NCBI GenBank assembly: GCA_033807775.1
Contig: JAWVWS010001017.1
Coordinates: forward strand, 186,001-250,000
Source of the DNA: Saussurea involucrata
Lineage: Eukaryota; Streptophyta; Magnoliopsida; Asterales; Asteraceae
Length of the DNA: 64,000 nt
Direction: 5' to 3'
Under the pieces are notes generated by a model that was given only the letters and a program-made list of their open reading frames with translations, searched no databases and had not been told where the DNA came from. Below, one piece after another: positions 10,744-21,891 of this stretch. A program made the position numbers and the translations under genes. Every line of letters begins with the position of its first letter. Positions within the stretch are counted from its first letter, which is position 1.

Positions 10744-11742
10744 TGCTAGCTCCAATATTCTGAAATATTAGAAGTATTGAAAAATGGCCAAGTACAGAAG
10801 AACTTCCACAGAAGCTCTGCTGAGTGCAACAGAAGCTCTGCCGGGCATCTCAGAAGAATAAAAGGAAGTTTGATCAAGAGTGATCAAAGACCGAGAAAAC
10901 TACAGAAGGACGCTTTCAGAAGACCAAGACCGTAGATCCTCTGTTACCAATAACAGAGCCTCTGCGGACAACATCGGAAGACAAGGAACCAAGAAGACTT
11001 CTCACAAAGGACCGAGCCACAGAACCTCTGCCACCCTTGACAGAAGCTCTGCAGAAGTAAACGACCAAAGACTCGGAATCCGGTGAAGACTACTCTACAG
11101 AGGAACCAGACCGCAGAGCCTCTGTGGTCCTCTAAAGACTAGGAAGATATTTATAATATCTTGCTACTGTTCCAAGACCTGTTCATCAACTTGCATGACA
11201 ACTTGCCCTGTCCAACTTCAACACGTGTCAAACTCTGAATGGACTCAATAGGGCTTAGTACATATTAGACGTCTGCTGCATTAAATGCAATACAGCACGT
11301 CTGACTGTTCATGCCATCCTTGCAACTGTTCACGACATCCTCTCAATTATTCATACGTACCTTTTGAATAGTAGCATATGCTTTATGGTCCCCTTTAGAG
11401 TAGTATATAAGGAAGACTCATGTTGAGTTCTTCCTAACAGAAAAACAAGAACACTTCAATCGAACATCAAGAACACTTCAATCGAACATCAAGAACACAT
11501 ATCTTATGCACATTTAGAGTCATATCTGTTTAAAGCTTTGCATACTCACTGTTTTTAAATCTGTTCTTGATATATATATATTCAGTAAACTTTGAGATAT
11601 TATTTCCTGTTCACTGTTTATTTATATTGTGTTCTAAATCTATCAAACATATCTGTTAGTTCTTCAAATACGCTTCCGCATCAAACGTAAACTCGAACTA
11701 ATAGATCTGTTAATCCTGTCTAATCAAATACGGGAACCAACA
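10744..11742 (+). repeat. C1 3' LTR
   Basis: 999 bp and close to the 5' LTR. It starts TGCTAG instead of TGTTAG. It lacks 21 bp between two CAGAGCCTCTGT-like palindromes (compare 6511-6548 with 11111-11127) and has eight fewer bases in the TA tract. TATA at 11404-11410. It ends CAACA, followed by the ATACT duplication. Confidence 0.93.
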
Positions 11743-12659
11743 ATACTTATGTAAATATAATACCTCAATATATTATAATTCACATATCGACACATAATCA
11801 CCAATTATCACATTCCCAAACCATACATATATGTATTCCAGTTAAAAACGCTTTTTAAAGTAAAACTCACCTGTTTTGATTATTACACACGCTCGCAAGC
11901 TCCTTTCAAACTGGTCTTATCTCTTACCACGACTTCCACAGAATCTGAAACAATTTAAGGTACATATACTGCTTTACTAGCCAACATATAAAGCTTACCA
12001 GTTCCTGTTCTCAACTGTATCACTAAACTTAACAACTACCAGGACTATACAGAGTACCGGGCTTCTCAGTACCGGGACTTCACAGTACCGGGACTCTTTG
12101 GTACCGGGAGTTCGATCACCGGAAGTTGCTAATACCGGGAGTTTCACTATACCGGGACTCCACACTACCGGGAGTCCACCGGGAGTTGTCAGTACCGGGA
12201 CTCCACCGGGAGTCGTCAGTACCGGGAGTCTACCGGGACTTCCTCGGGACTCTCAAGAACACAGTCGGTTATTTTCTCAGAAATCGATTGAAATCTATAC
12301 CAATCACAGAAATCGTAACTTCTAAACCGATAGATATCTTCTATTACTGATTACCAACACAAAATATAAAGGTACTTACCTCAAAATCAACTTCAACCAA
12401 ATCAATCGATGCTTTCTCCGTATGTTTCCTTTCTTGCTTCTTTTCGCCTCCAGAACTCCCACACACACACTCTTTCTATTTTTAGGATATCTGAATACTA
12501 TCTGATGCTTAAGAGGTAATATCAAACCACACTTACCAAATGGACCTTGAACTTCTCATTAATGACCCAAACACCCTTAAACTTATAATTTACCCAAACT
12601 TACCCTGAACATCATATTTTATAGTTAAATTATCTAACGGACTTACCCGGGGTATTACA
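11743..12659 (-). repeat. A1 5' LTR, outer part
   Basis: Continues the A1 LTR after C1. 11965-12659 equals 1-695, including the ACCGGGA repeat cluster (about 12040-12250). The outer end is GGGGTATTACA. Together with 5565-6142 the LTR is about 1.49 kb. Confidence 0.9.
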
Positions 12660-13020
12660 ACGCACGACAACAGCCCTCGACCAGCAGTTCACGCTTTGTT
12701 TCGTACACGACAAACACCTGTTTTACGTTCAAACACTTGTACTTTACATTTCGTGGTATTTTCTTCATTTGTATTGTAACCACTGTACGATCGACACCAG
12801 TATCCAAGGACATCGCCCCTGATTGGCGACCATAGTGCAACGACGACACCCCCTGTCGTCCGCATGTTTTTTCCTCGATTGAGGTTTTTCCTGCATCATC
12901 AAATCCCTTGTTTCTTTATTTTATTCCTCGTCGCACGTCTCGTTGAAATATCCTTTCTTTAGTTGTTTAAGTCCACATCGACCTTAAGTTGTCCCTTTGG
13001 TGCGATTTTTGGCATTAACA
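12660..13020 (+). repeat. T 5' LTR, 3' part
   Basis: Matches 17701-18062 of the 3' LTR and ends GGCATTAACA. The first 530 bp or so of this LTR must lie left of the window, beyond A1. The short reading frames here are not coding. Confidence 0.88.
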
Positions 13021-13021
13021 G

Positions 13022-13040
13022 TTTGGCGCCATCCGTGGGA
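13022..13040 (+). other. T primer-binding site (not initiator Met)
   Basis: TTTGGCGCCATCCGTGGGA follows the LTR. The TGGCGCC core matches a tRNA 3' end ending GGCGCCA, as in Athila and Tat elements that use tRNA-Asp or similar. The exact tRNA is uncertain because the downstream bases differ from the classic tRNA-Asp site. Confidence 0.7.
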
Positions 13041-13123
13041 CCTCATTTAGAGAAAATCCTCAACGAACGTGCATTCTACTAACAGTTTCTTGGAGTTTTC
13101 TTCTGTTTTCTATTGCAGGAAAA

Positions 13124-14990
13124 ATGGCAACCCCTGGAAATCCACAGCAAGCCGTTGCTCAGATGTATCAGGAGCTCGAAGTCGCCAGGAATCAGCTCAA
13201 TGCGATGGCGGAGCAGAATCGCAGAGCATCTGAGGAGATTGCACAATTGAGAAATCCTTTCGGACCTCAGAATGGTCCTAGGCCGTCCGTGCAGAATCCA
13301 GTTCCGGGATCATTCAATCACAATGGTCCTTGACCATTTGTTCAGAATCCAGATACAGGACCAGATCCTTCCGCGCAGAATCAGCATCTAGGTCCGTTTA
13401 CGCAGAATCAGCAACCAGGGCCGTTCAACCCAAATCCCCAGTTCGGACCAATTCCCCCTCAGCATCTCAGGCCACCACCCATGAATAATGGGTCGCAGCC
13501 GTTACAAGGGTTGTAGCCTTTCCAGCAGGGGTCACAACCATTTCAACAGCCATTTCAGAATGGACCTCAAGGTGGATCTCAGCCATTCCACGGTGGTTCG
13601 CAGCCTTTCCAGCAAGGATCCCAGCCATTCCAGAATGGATCACAGCAATTTAATCACGGGTCGCAGCCATATTTTGTCCCGTTCAATGGAGACACTAATG
13701 GCTCGTCGCATGACAATGGCATCAGCTCAGGAGTTAACCCTCAAGCAGGGGCAGCCGTCGGTCATAATGACCCCGTTGCTCAGCGTTTGAAGATGCTGGA
13801 AGATCAGAATGAGCGCGTCCTGTCCTTGCTAGCCAAATTGCCTGGGGCAGCCGTGCCAGTCGACGTCGAGCCTCGATCCGGCTTTCAGGCGTCGCCTTTT
13901 ATCGACGAGATTGCAACTGTCGAGGTCCCAAAGAAATATAACATCCCCGCTTTCACTCCTAAGTATTCTGGTGTGACCGATCCAACCGAGCACGTCGCAT
14001 AATATAAGCAGCTTATGTGGAAGATCTCAATTCCATTTATGTATCATGAAGTATGCACGTGTAAGAGCTTCGGTGCAACTCTCACTGGTCCAGCTCTCCA
14101 ATTGTTGATCAATCTCAAACCCAAGCCTATCGGGTCGTTCGCCGAGTTGGTCAATCAATTCTCCCAGCAATTCGCCAGCAGTCGTAAGATGCAGAAGTAG
14201 ACTGGCGACCTGTATTACGTCGTGCAGAAAGCCAGCGAGTCTATTCAAAGTTATTTCAATAGATTCAATGCTGAAATGATCAGTATCCGCAATTGTGACC
14301 TCAAGACCGCGATCGAAGCTTACAAGCGTGGTCTGGACGATAGTTCGGGTCTGTACACCGACCAGACTAAATATCCCCCAGAGAATTTCGAAGACGTCCG
14401 TGCTCGAACTTTAGCATATATGAGGGTCGAGGACGACGCAGCATTTCGTCGCAAGCACACTGACGACAAGAAGTCGTTAGGCGTCAGAAAACCGGAATTC
14501 AAGGCCAAAGCTGTTTCCAGAATCGAGTCCGCGCGCCAAATTTCAAATGTTCATTTCAAGAGCAAAGCAGAGGCCAAGACCGCGGCTAAATTTCCTCGAC
14601 ACCCCAAGATATCCTCTTACGGATTCAAAGGGTCCGCAAAAGACTTAGTCGAAGCTCTTAAGTCCGTCCAAGCGACCGTTTGATGGCCAAAGAAGTCCGA
14701 CCTGGATGGTGCTAAGAAAGATAAATCAAAGTGGTGCGACTTCCACGTCGATCATGGTCACGCGACAGATGATTGCATCGCGCTGGAGAAGGAGCTAGCA
14801 TATCACTTCCCAAAAGGAAATCTCAAAGATATCATCGACGATGACGCTACTCCAACTAGTAACCATCGACCGTCGACTCCCGAGCATACAAAAGTCGTCA
14901 ATTGCATCACCGGTGGTTCAGACATGTATGGTCTGACATAATCCACAGTCAGGCGCCTTTTACAGGTTCGTTCTTCTAAAACTATATCTT
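13124..14990 (+). pseudogene. T Gag, degraded
   Basis: ATG at 13124 follows the leader. The N-terminus is helical, then Gln/Pro/Phe-rich with repeats of the type SQPFQQG (13340-13690). The capsid-like domain follows in pieces: KYNIPAFTPKYSGVTDPTEHV, CKSFGATLTGPALQLLINL, FAELVNQFSQQFASSRK, ESIQSYFNRFNAEMISIRNC, YPPENFEDVRARTLAYMRVE. A knuckle-like motif CDFHVDHGHATDDC lies near 14735-14775. Stops or frameshifts occur near 13331, 13515, 14000, 14198 and 14681. The family packages element RNA; this copy is dead. No pol follows. Confidence 0.85.
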
Positions 14991-16057
14991 TTCCACAGGG
15001 ATAAGTCTACTATGGTACCCTGTCGCACGACAATATCTCATCAGATCGCAATATCATCCTGTCATTTAAAACCAATCTTTCCTCCAAAAAGAATAAGATA
15101 ATAAATGACAGGGGGCAATATGCCACTAAAAAGAGAATCTAACGGTATGTTCCTGAATCTTTTTCATACGATTTTTTCTCACAACTGACTTAAGCATCGG
15201 AGGGTCATTGGTTAGCCAACAACCAACCCTTAACATCGTTTTACCGCAGAATCGCACAACAGCTTATCGCAGGATCGCACGACAGTAGTCATTAAGTCTA
15301 CAATATGACTTTAAATTCACATGGTCGCACGATATAAACGACCAAATCTATGACTTGATCATCCTTTACAGGGACATACGACTCAAATTAATCACACGAC
15401 TTAGTCGTACGATTGCGAGGTCTAACGATCTCATGATCTAAGCCTCTTAACTTGGAAAAATTTCATACTCCGAATGTATGCTTTAGTCGCATGTGCTTAT
15501 GTTTATACACACGATTTAAAAGTCTTATGGCTTACGTACTAGTTATTGTGTTACAATGAATGCCTTAGTCGCATGATTCCTAGATTCAATTTCATAATTG
15601 ATATGGTATTTGTTTACCAAATATATAAAACGCAAGTTCAAACAAAAGTTCAAAGTTTCATTTACAAAACTGTCGGTTATATTCAAAAGAACTCGACTAC
15701 CGACGCTCGAGTGTACAAAGATAAAATGGTTCGACCACCAACGGTCGAGACATGAAAAGACATAGCATTTCGTAAACCTATAGAAAAGCGTCGATGGCAA
15801 GCTCTGCCCAAAAGTCTCGACCTTCGAAGCCCTGCCAATCCCGAAGAACTGATGCAAGGATCAAACGAGTATATTAGGAGTGGTCTTCCAACTCCTTACG
15901 CCTCGACATTCTAAGAATATGGCTCTAAAGATTAATGTTAAGGTTGGAGGAAGGAATATATCCTTCTCAACGATCGACCTCCACTCCAGCATTTCCTCTA
16001 CCTTCACATATTCAATGAGAGGAAACAGAAGCATCTGCAAATCACAGAAGAAACATA
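14991..16057 (+). other. T non-coding region where pol would be
   Basis: No gene supported. The stretch repeats words such as GTCGCACGA and TCGTACGA (about 15020-15430), which also occur in the T LTR (17195, 17300, 17700, 17965). Short frames on both strands show no recognisable domains. Confidence 0.6.
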
Positions 16058-16968
16058 CTAAATGCTCAGCGAAAGAACTTCGATAACACAAGTTTTGAAA
16101 GAAAAACTTACAAAGAACGCCAGTTCGGCTAAACACAGTCCAATCTCTTCAACAGAGATTCTTCGAAAACGCTCCTTGAAAGATAAGAGTTGATATTTCC
16201 CCAAATACGGAAGTGACTCTGCCCTGACGAGGACATAGTCAATCAGGAGGGTTGACGACAACGCAAAGTTGTTCGTCGCCATAAACTCTCCCTCATTCTC
16301 ACCCGTCTTTACACCCTGGCCCCTGGCGGTTGACGAAAGCGTCGACGAGGATGTAGAGAACATCGTCGCCAGTTGCGCAATATGAAACATCGTCGCCAGT
16401 TGCGCAGTATGAAACACCGTCGCCAGTTACGCAGTATGAAACATCGTCGCCAGTTGCACAGTATGAGACCTCGTCGCCGGTTGCGTAGTATGAGACATCG
16501 TCGCCAATTGTGCAGTATCAACAGATCCAATCCAATCACTGTCCGTATCCAGCACATACCCCGTCTTCCATTTGCGATCATCGACAACAGTGTTCAAAAC
16601 TAAGGTACGATCACCCTTAAGTCCTGAAAGTAAACTATAACGACGATATTGATCGGTCGTGACTTTATACGCCAATCCCAGTGCGAGGTAAGTCGCTCGA
16701 TGATCAGGATAACTCGCCAGAACTGGGGCATCGGTTGCCTCAGTGAAAGATCGAATTCACGCATGAACACTTCGACCAAAGGCGAATACGGCCAGTGGAA
16801 GCCCATCTTAAACAGGTACTCATATATTACGGCATATCCATCAGGACACATCTCCGGTCGAACCTCGCCAACCTTGCTTATGGTAATACACATGAGAATC
16901 CTCGCTAGACTTCCAAAGTCGTCAAAATCTTTTTCATTTCTAATAGCACCTCTGGGCTCCGTCGACAT
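16058..16968 (-). pseudogene. T antisense ORF (Tat aORF), broken
   Basis: Reads opposite to the element. Starting at 16968 (MSTEPRGAIRNEKDF) it contains PDGYAVIYEYLFKMGFHWPY and FDLSLRQPMPQFWRV, which resemble the plant 'putative gypsy-type transposase' domain (Pfam Transposase_28) from memory. After a frameshift near 16680 it continues LVLNTVVDDRKWKTGYVL (16675-16500), then a run of 9-residue repeats of type MFHTAQLAT, and ends near 16058 after a stop at about 16420. An antisense ORF between pol and the 3' LTR is a known trait of some Tat elements; its function is unknown. Its retention here although pol is gone is notable. Confidence 0.6.
16361..16522 (+). repeat. 27-bp tandem repeat, six copies
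   Basis: Six imperfect units of the form CATCGTCGCCAGTTGCGCAG plus TATGAAA. The unit length is a multiple of three, so in the antisense ORF it encodes a 9-residue repeat (MFHTAQLAT and variants). Confidence 0.92.
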
Positions 16969-17157
16969 TCAGCTGGTAAGCACGATCGTATGTCAGCATG
17001 ACGTCACGACCTCGTTCCCCTTTTTAACTTCTCGTTCAGCTAGAGGCAAACCAGCCCAGTTACAAGGCGGTCAAGGTAATTTTTTCTGACCCTTGCTCTA
17101 TTTTTTACGCGTCTGATTGACAAAATTTAAACTCGAATTTGCCATCCTTCTTTCAAA

Positions 17158-17171
17158 TATTGGGGGCAAAC
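17158..17171 (+). other. T polypurine tract
   Basis: ATTGGGGGCAAAC just before the LTR start TGTTTGGGC at 17172. Less pure than usual, but its position fits. Confidence 0.65.
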
Positions 17172-18062
17172 TGTTTGGGCAAAAATTCACGTCGTACGAC
17201 CACGACCAAAAAAGGTAAGATACGCGTCATGAAAGACATCTTGTATTAAGATAAGGTCTCAACAAGAACCCAGAAAACATCCGTCGTCTCCCGTAAAAGG
17301 TAAGTCGTACGTCCCCCATGACGCTCGACCATAGCATCGCCCGTCCCATACGACCATCGCGTAAAATCACTGCACCTTCGACCAAAGCTAACGTTAACCT
17401 TGACTGTTACGTTTGTTAAGTATTTAATGCAGGAGTCAAAGCCATTAACAGCAAGCAGCCATAACAGACGAAAAACATTATGGATAATCACTCCGGCAAC
17501 CGTTTCCAGCCGTTGTAGCCGTTGATCAAAGCATTAATGGAGCTAATTAATGACGCAAACACTATAAATACCAAGCTAAGTCTTCACATCAAGGATCATC
17601 AGTTAACATCCGATATACATCAAATATCCGGCGATTAACAACCGAAGCAATATTCGAGAACACCTGAAGTGAAGAACCATTATTCTAAGTATCGCTCTCG
17701 ACGCACGACAACAGCCCTCGACCAGCAGTTCATGCTTTGTTTCGTTCATGACAAACACCTGTTTTTACGTTCAAACACTTGTACTTTACATTTCGAAGCA
17801 TTTTCTTCATTTGTATTGTAATTACTGTACGATCGACACCAGTATCCAATGACATCGCCCCTGATTGGCGACCATAGTGCAGCGACGACACCCCCTGTCA
17901 TCCGCAGGTTTTTTCCTCGATTGAGGTTTTTCCTGCGACATCAAATCCCTTGTTTCTTTATTTTATTCCTCGTCGCACGTCTCGTCGAAAGATCCTTTCT
18001 TTAGTTGTTTAAATCCACATCGACCTTAAGTTGTCCCTTTGGTGCGATTTTTGGCATTAACA
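17172..18062 (+). repeat. T 3' LTR, complete
   Basis: 891 bp, TGTTTGGGCAAAA to GGCATTAACA. Its second part matches 12660-13020. It carries several GTCGTACG and GTCGCACG words. The next bases, GTATC (18063-18067), should be the target duplication. Confidence 0.85.
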
Positions 18063-18957
18063 GTATCCAATACCCATGAATCATAATCAGAAGTGGATAA
18101 ATCGATGGTATACATACCGGAAGGCCCGACTCCCTGAGCCTTCTCCTTCTTTGCCTTCGCAATCAGAACTGGACAATTTCTCTTCCAATGCCCCTTTTCA
18201 GAGCACTCAAAGCAAACCACATCCAGGGGAATCTTTCCTTCAATCTTCTTGCTCCTGCTCGAACTTCCAACTTTCGCCTTTCCTATTTCAGTCACACTCT
18301 TCTTCTTAGCCACCCTCCCTTGGCCTTGATCATTAGGACTGGCTTGGATTTCTCCAGCTTGGTGTAGATCCCTGTTTCAGCAGTCTTAAGCATTCCATTC
18401 AATTCAGTGAGGGATTTTTCTAAGCCGTTCATATGATAATTGAGCACAAAGTTATCATATGACTTAGACAGGGAGTTAAGGATCAAGGCGACCCCTAACT
18501 CTTGTCCAAGAGGGTAACCCAATCGATCCAGACGGTCAAGGTACCGTTTCATTTTAAGCACATGGGCACTGACCGGTGTCCCTTCCTGTATCATGCAAGC
18601 ATGCAATGATCGCACTGTGTCAAACCTTTACTACCTTGCCTGCTGACCAAACATTGTCCTCAGAGAGGTCATTCTTTCCCACTCTGATAGCTCCTCGGCC
18701 AACCATAGACATGAAAAGCTTAGAGAGTCTCGACGGTACTTATCATAAGCGGCTCGAACACTCTCAGAAACATTTCTGGCAGGGGTGCTTGGTGGGGAGT
18801 TCTCGAGTACATAGAACTTTTCCTCATGCCTGAGGACGACTCTCAGGAATCGGAACCATTCTAGGAAGTTTTGACCATTGAGTTTCTCCTTTTCCAAAAT
18901 GGATCGGAGTGTGAAGTGGGTGAGGTTTGAGTTTGTCTTATCTTGATTAATCGACAT
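18063..18957 (-). pseudogene. E Gag and start of protease, broken
   Basis: Ty1/copia Gag on the minus strand, from MSINQDKTNSNLTHFTLRSI at 18957. The N-terminal and capsid region shows LNGQNFLEWFRFLRVVLRHE, SVRAAYDKYRRDS, then DTVRSLHACMIQEGTPVSAH and LGVALILNSLSKSYDNFV, typical of the copia gag (UBN2-like) family. A zinc knuckle CFECSEKGHWKRNC (about 18170-18215) is followed by YDSWVLDT, the start of the protease active site, where element T interrupts it. Two adjacent stop codons sit near 18625-18630 and a frameshift near 18300-18313. The remaining pol lies left of the window. Confidence 0.87.
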
Positions 18958-19336
18958 CTACAGAATAAAGTTCATTTCAGTATTAATTCTCAAAGTTTGA
19001 ATAACCATTTAAAATTAAAAAAAATGAACTAAGATCCATAGTTCACTATTTCTCATGATTGGGCAATTCACAAATGATGAAAAATAGTTATTTTGGTAGG
19101 CAACTTCCAATTGTGACCATCACAACTCTTAGACCTTCATGAGATTCTTTATAATATTTTTAAAGACATGTTTAATCTCACTTTTTCACCTTAACACTGT
19201 TTATTGCACGGGCAATATACAATGCATAAATACCTTAAGTGAGTTCAACCATACTAAAACATCATAACTTCTATTTTGAGTAACAACTCAGAAGTCGGTC
19301 GTCCGGGTCACGACTATCACAATAGGAGGGCAATAC
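18958..19336 (-). other. E 5' leader, gag-proximal part
   Basis: Non-coding DNA upstream of E gag, continuing at 47893 after element B. The last five bases AATAC (19332-19336) are repeated at 47888-47892. No gene seen. Confidence 0.7.
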
Positions 19337-19971
19337 TGAAACACCCTAAAATTTCGAATAAATTTAAACCTTAAATAAACAAGAATTACGACTACATCTT
19401 CCAAAACTTTCATTCACAAACGGAGGATTAGTCACATGGTTCATAAATATAAATGAACTATCATAAACAACCTACTAATCTAATCCATAACATACATGAT
19501 CAGATTAAAAGGGTTGTCTATAATATCTTCCAAAATAGCTTCGATTCCACTAATTATCTCCAAAATTATGATTCTGATACCCTCGTCACTAATCCCTTCA
19601 ATTGCTGCCCGAGCTAGTACCTACTAAGAAAATTAGTTTTGGAAATATTAGGCTTGCGCCTAGTGAAAACATCAATTTTAAAACCAAAATCTTTATAAGC
19701 TTTGAAAACCAAATTTGTAAACAAAGAATATAAAATAACCTTTTCACAATTTCCATAACGTACACATAACATCATTCGATGATGGGAATCATACCCGATT
19801 CCATGAGTATGATGAACACTAAGTAAGTCATAGTATCATGTTTAAGAGCGCCACTACGAATCACTGAGGATCCTAGATTTCAGCTCATGTCCAAGAAATT
19901 ACAATTAAGCCATGCCTATTTCTTGGTATGGAAGTAGGGATTACAATTAAGCTATGCCTATCCCTTATCTT
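19337..19971 (-). repeat. B 3' LTR, outer part
   Basis: Aligns with 33072-33695 of the other LTR. It ends in ATCTT (19967-19971), repeated at 27470-27474 on the other side of A2. Non-coding. Confidence 0.9.
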
Positions 19972-21629
19972 TGTAATACCCCGGGTAAGTCCGTTAGTTA
20001 AAAATATCTTTCCGTTAAATTTAGTAACTTTAAATTGGAAGTGTAGGGTAAGTTTGGGTTAATTTATAAGTTTAGGGGTCTTTTGATCATTACTGGATAG
20101 TTAAAGGATTAAAGTGGTAAATATGGATAGATATTATCCCTTAATGGAATCAGATATTTCATAACAGCAAATATCCAGAAAATTCAGTGTGTGTGTGTGT
20201 GTGTTTGAGACCAAAAGAGGAAAGAAGGGTTGGTGGCTATAAGACTCAAATTGGTGTACTTAGAAGAGGAATTGAGGTATGTTACTTTACATTTTATGTT
20301 TGTAATTGCTATTAGGAAGTATCTATCGGATTAGAATTATCACATCTGGACTGGAGATGATTTCAGTCGAATTTTGGGTTGAAAATATGCAAACCGACAG
20401 AGGTTTCCGGAAAGGATGAAGGTATCCGGGTAGTTTTGATGAATGTGTCCGGTAGTTATAGCTGATGGTGTCCGGAAGTGTTCTAGTGGTGTCCGGACAG
20501 GTCCTTTACCCGGTAAGTTCCTCTTTTCCATAAGTGTCCGGTTAAAATGAGATACCGGATGGTATCGGGATTGATTTGGTGTCCGGGTGTTATCCGGATA
20601 ATTGATGTTGTCCGGATAGTTATGTAATCCGGATTGAGTATGTTGTCCAGAATATGGGTGCTATCCGGAAAGGTTGTGTTGTCCGGATACTTTAGCTGAT
20701 TAGTCAAACTTTGAGAGTTTTGATGCTTTTTAGTATCCAGTAGCCTGTGTTTTGTTAAGTCATGGATAGGAAATGAATGAGGACTGAATGTACTGTGGAC
20801 TTGACTTAAGTTCGGGTTTGGGGGCTGTTTGAGGATTTGAGTTCTTTAGAGTTCTTAGATTTAGTAAGACTTATGTGTTTTATATGGTAAAGAGATATCT
20901 GCATCTATTTGTTTCAGATACTGTGAATCGAAGGTGAAAGCAGAGTTCTTTGTGGAGAACTGGAAAGTGTTTTGATAAAGCAAACCGGTGAGTTTTTATT
21001 TAAAATATTTTCAACTGGAATACATATATGTGGAATGAGTGTGATAATGTGCATATTATGTTTATATGAGTATTACACTGCATGGGTTCTAGTTGGCCGG
21101 GCTTAGGACCGGTGTATGTTGGCTGTACAGAGGGACATTGGTGTTGGCTGTATTCAGTACAGTGGTGTAAATTACTTAATTGGATCGCAACCATTTAATA
21201 TGGCTAAGAGAATGAGATGGAAAGATACATGATGCACGAGTTTTAATTGGTATTCCTATGTGAATTATGTGTATGATGTTGTGCAAATGGTTTTTAACTA
21301 ACGGGGATTTTCTCACTAGACCTCAAGGTCTAACCCTCATTTTGTTTTAAAAATATGTATTCCAGGTCGTGGATCGAGTAAGAGCAAATAAGAAGGTTAA
21401 ACCGCGAATAGCTTTTGGGAGGACTATGTAGTTTAAGACTATGACGTGTTTAGTAGTTACAGCATGTTATTAGTAATGATGTAAAGTTACTAAGTAAACG
21501 TTTGTAATAATGTATTGAATGTTTGTAAAGACTAAGGGACCGTATTTGTTATATAATGTATCTTTGTTATGTAACGACGTTATGAAATGTATGCTATTTG
21601 AATTATGCTTGGGATTTCGGGTCGTTACA
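19972..21629 (+). repeat. A2 5' LTR
   Basis: TGTAATACCCC to GGGTCGTTACA. A cluster of TCCGG(A/T) words lies at 20386-20695. A (GT)n tract near 20188-20203 is shorter in the other LTR. Confidence 0.95.
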
Positions 21630-21631
21630 GA

Positions 21632-21644
21632 TGGTATCAGAGCC
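21632..21644 (+). other. A2 primer-binding site
   Basis: TGGTATCAGAGCC two bases after the LTR end; initiator tRNA-Met type. Confidence 0.92.
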
Positions 21645-21891
21645 CTAGTTTAAGGGATTTAGGTATTAGTATCTGTACCTAGACTTAAATTGCATGTGAA
21701 GTAGGATGTCCCTATTATTGTAGAACCTTGGGGTGTTAAATATAAAAAGGTAGAAGGAACATCATGTAAGGTAATTTCATTTTACACCTGGCCAGTGTAA
21801 TTGTGATCTTATAGGTACATGTTTGAACTGGAATACCTTGTTATATGGGGTATGTGCTTATGTGTATATTAACCTTGTCTGAATCAACAGA

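Larger units (their letters stand above)
6143..11742 (+). mobile_element. C1: pol-less Sirevirus-type copia element, complete with both LTRs
   Basis: 5.6 kb element with LTRs 6143-7170 and 10744-11742, flanked by ATACT on both sides. PBS follows the 5' LTR and a polypurine tract precedes the 3' LTR. Between them lie only two ORFs: a coiled-coil protein matching the C-terminal part of Sirevirus Gag, and the C-terminal part of a third ORF. Protease, integrase, RT and RNase H are absent. The LTRs differ at roughly a dozen visible bases plus two length changes, so the insertion is young. It is related to I, sharing the LTR start TGTTAGCT, promoter region, VPK motif and ACAGAG motif. It must have moved using enzymes supplied by a relative such as I. 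Confidence 0.93.
1..12659 (-). mobile_element. A1: decayed Tekay-type Ty3/gypsy element, split by C1
   Basis: Minus-strand Ty3/gypsy chromovirus. Order on the minus strand: 5' LTR (12659 down to 5565, interrupted by C1), PBS, gag, protease, RT, RNase H, integrase, chromodomain, polypurine tract, 3' LTR (695 down to the window edge). The LTR begins TGTAATACCCC in both copies (minus strand). Positions 1-695 match 11965-12659 closely. The right end abuts a piece of the T LTR that is also found uninterrupted at 17701-18062, so A1 inserted into T's 5' LTR. Its left target duplication is outside the window. A2 is a same-family copy in plus orientation. Confidence 0.93.
12660..18062 (+). mobile_element. 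T: pol-less Tat-type Ty3/gypsy element with antisense ORF
   Basis: Visible part: the last 361 bp of the 5' LTR (12660-13020; the rest is left of A1), PBS at 13022-13040, a broken gag, about 1 kb of non-coding DNA, an antisense ORF remnant, a polypurine tract and the 3' LTR 17172-18062. Only about 4.1 kb lies between the LTRs and no protease, RT or integrase was found, so this is a non-autonomous derivative. The Gag type, the non-Met PBS and the antisense ORF beside the 3' LTR all point to the Tat lineage. The right flank starts GTATC inside E's protease; the left flank is outside the window. Confidence 0.82.

Noticed and set aside
15543..16136. Several 70-105 codon frames on both strands in T between gag and the antisense ORF
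   Set aside because: Low-complexity or random-looking translations without motifs; similar frames occur on both strands.
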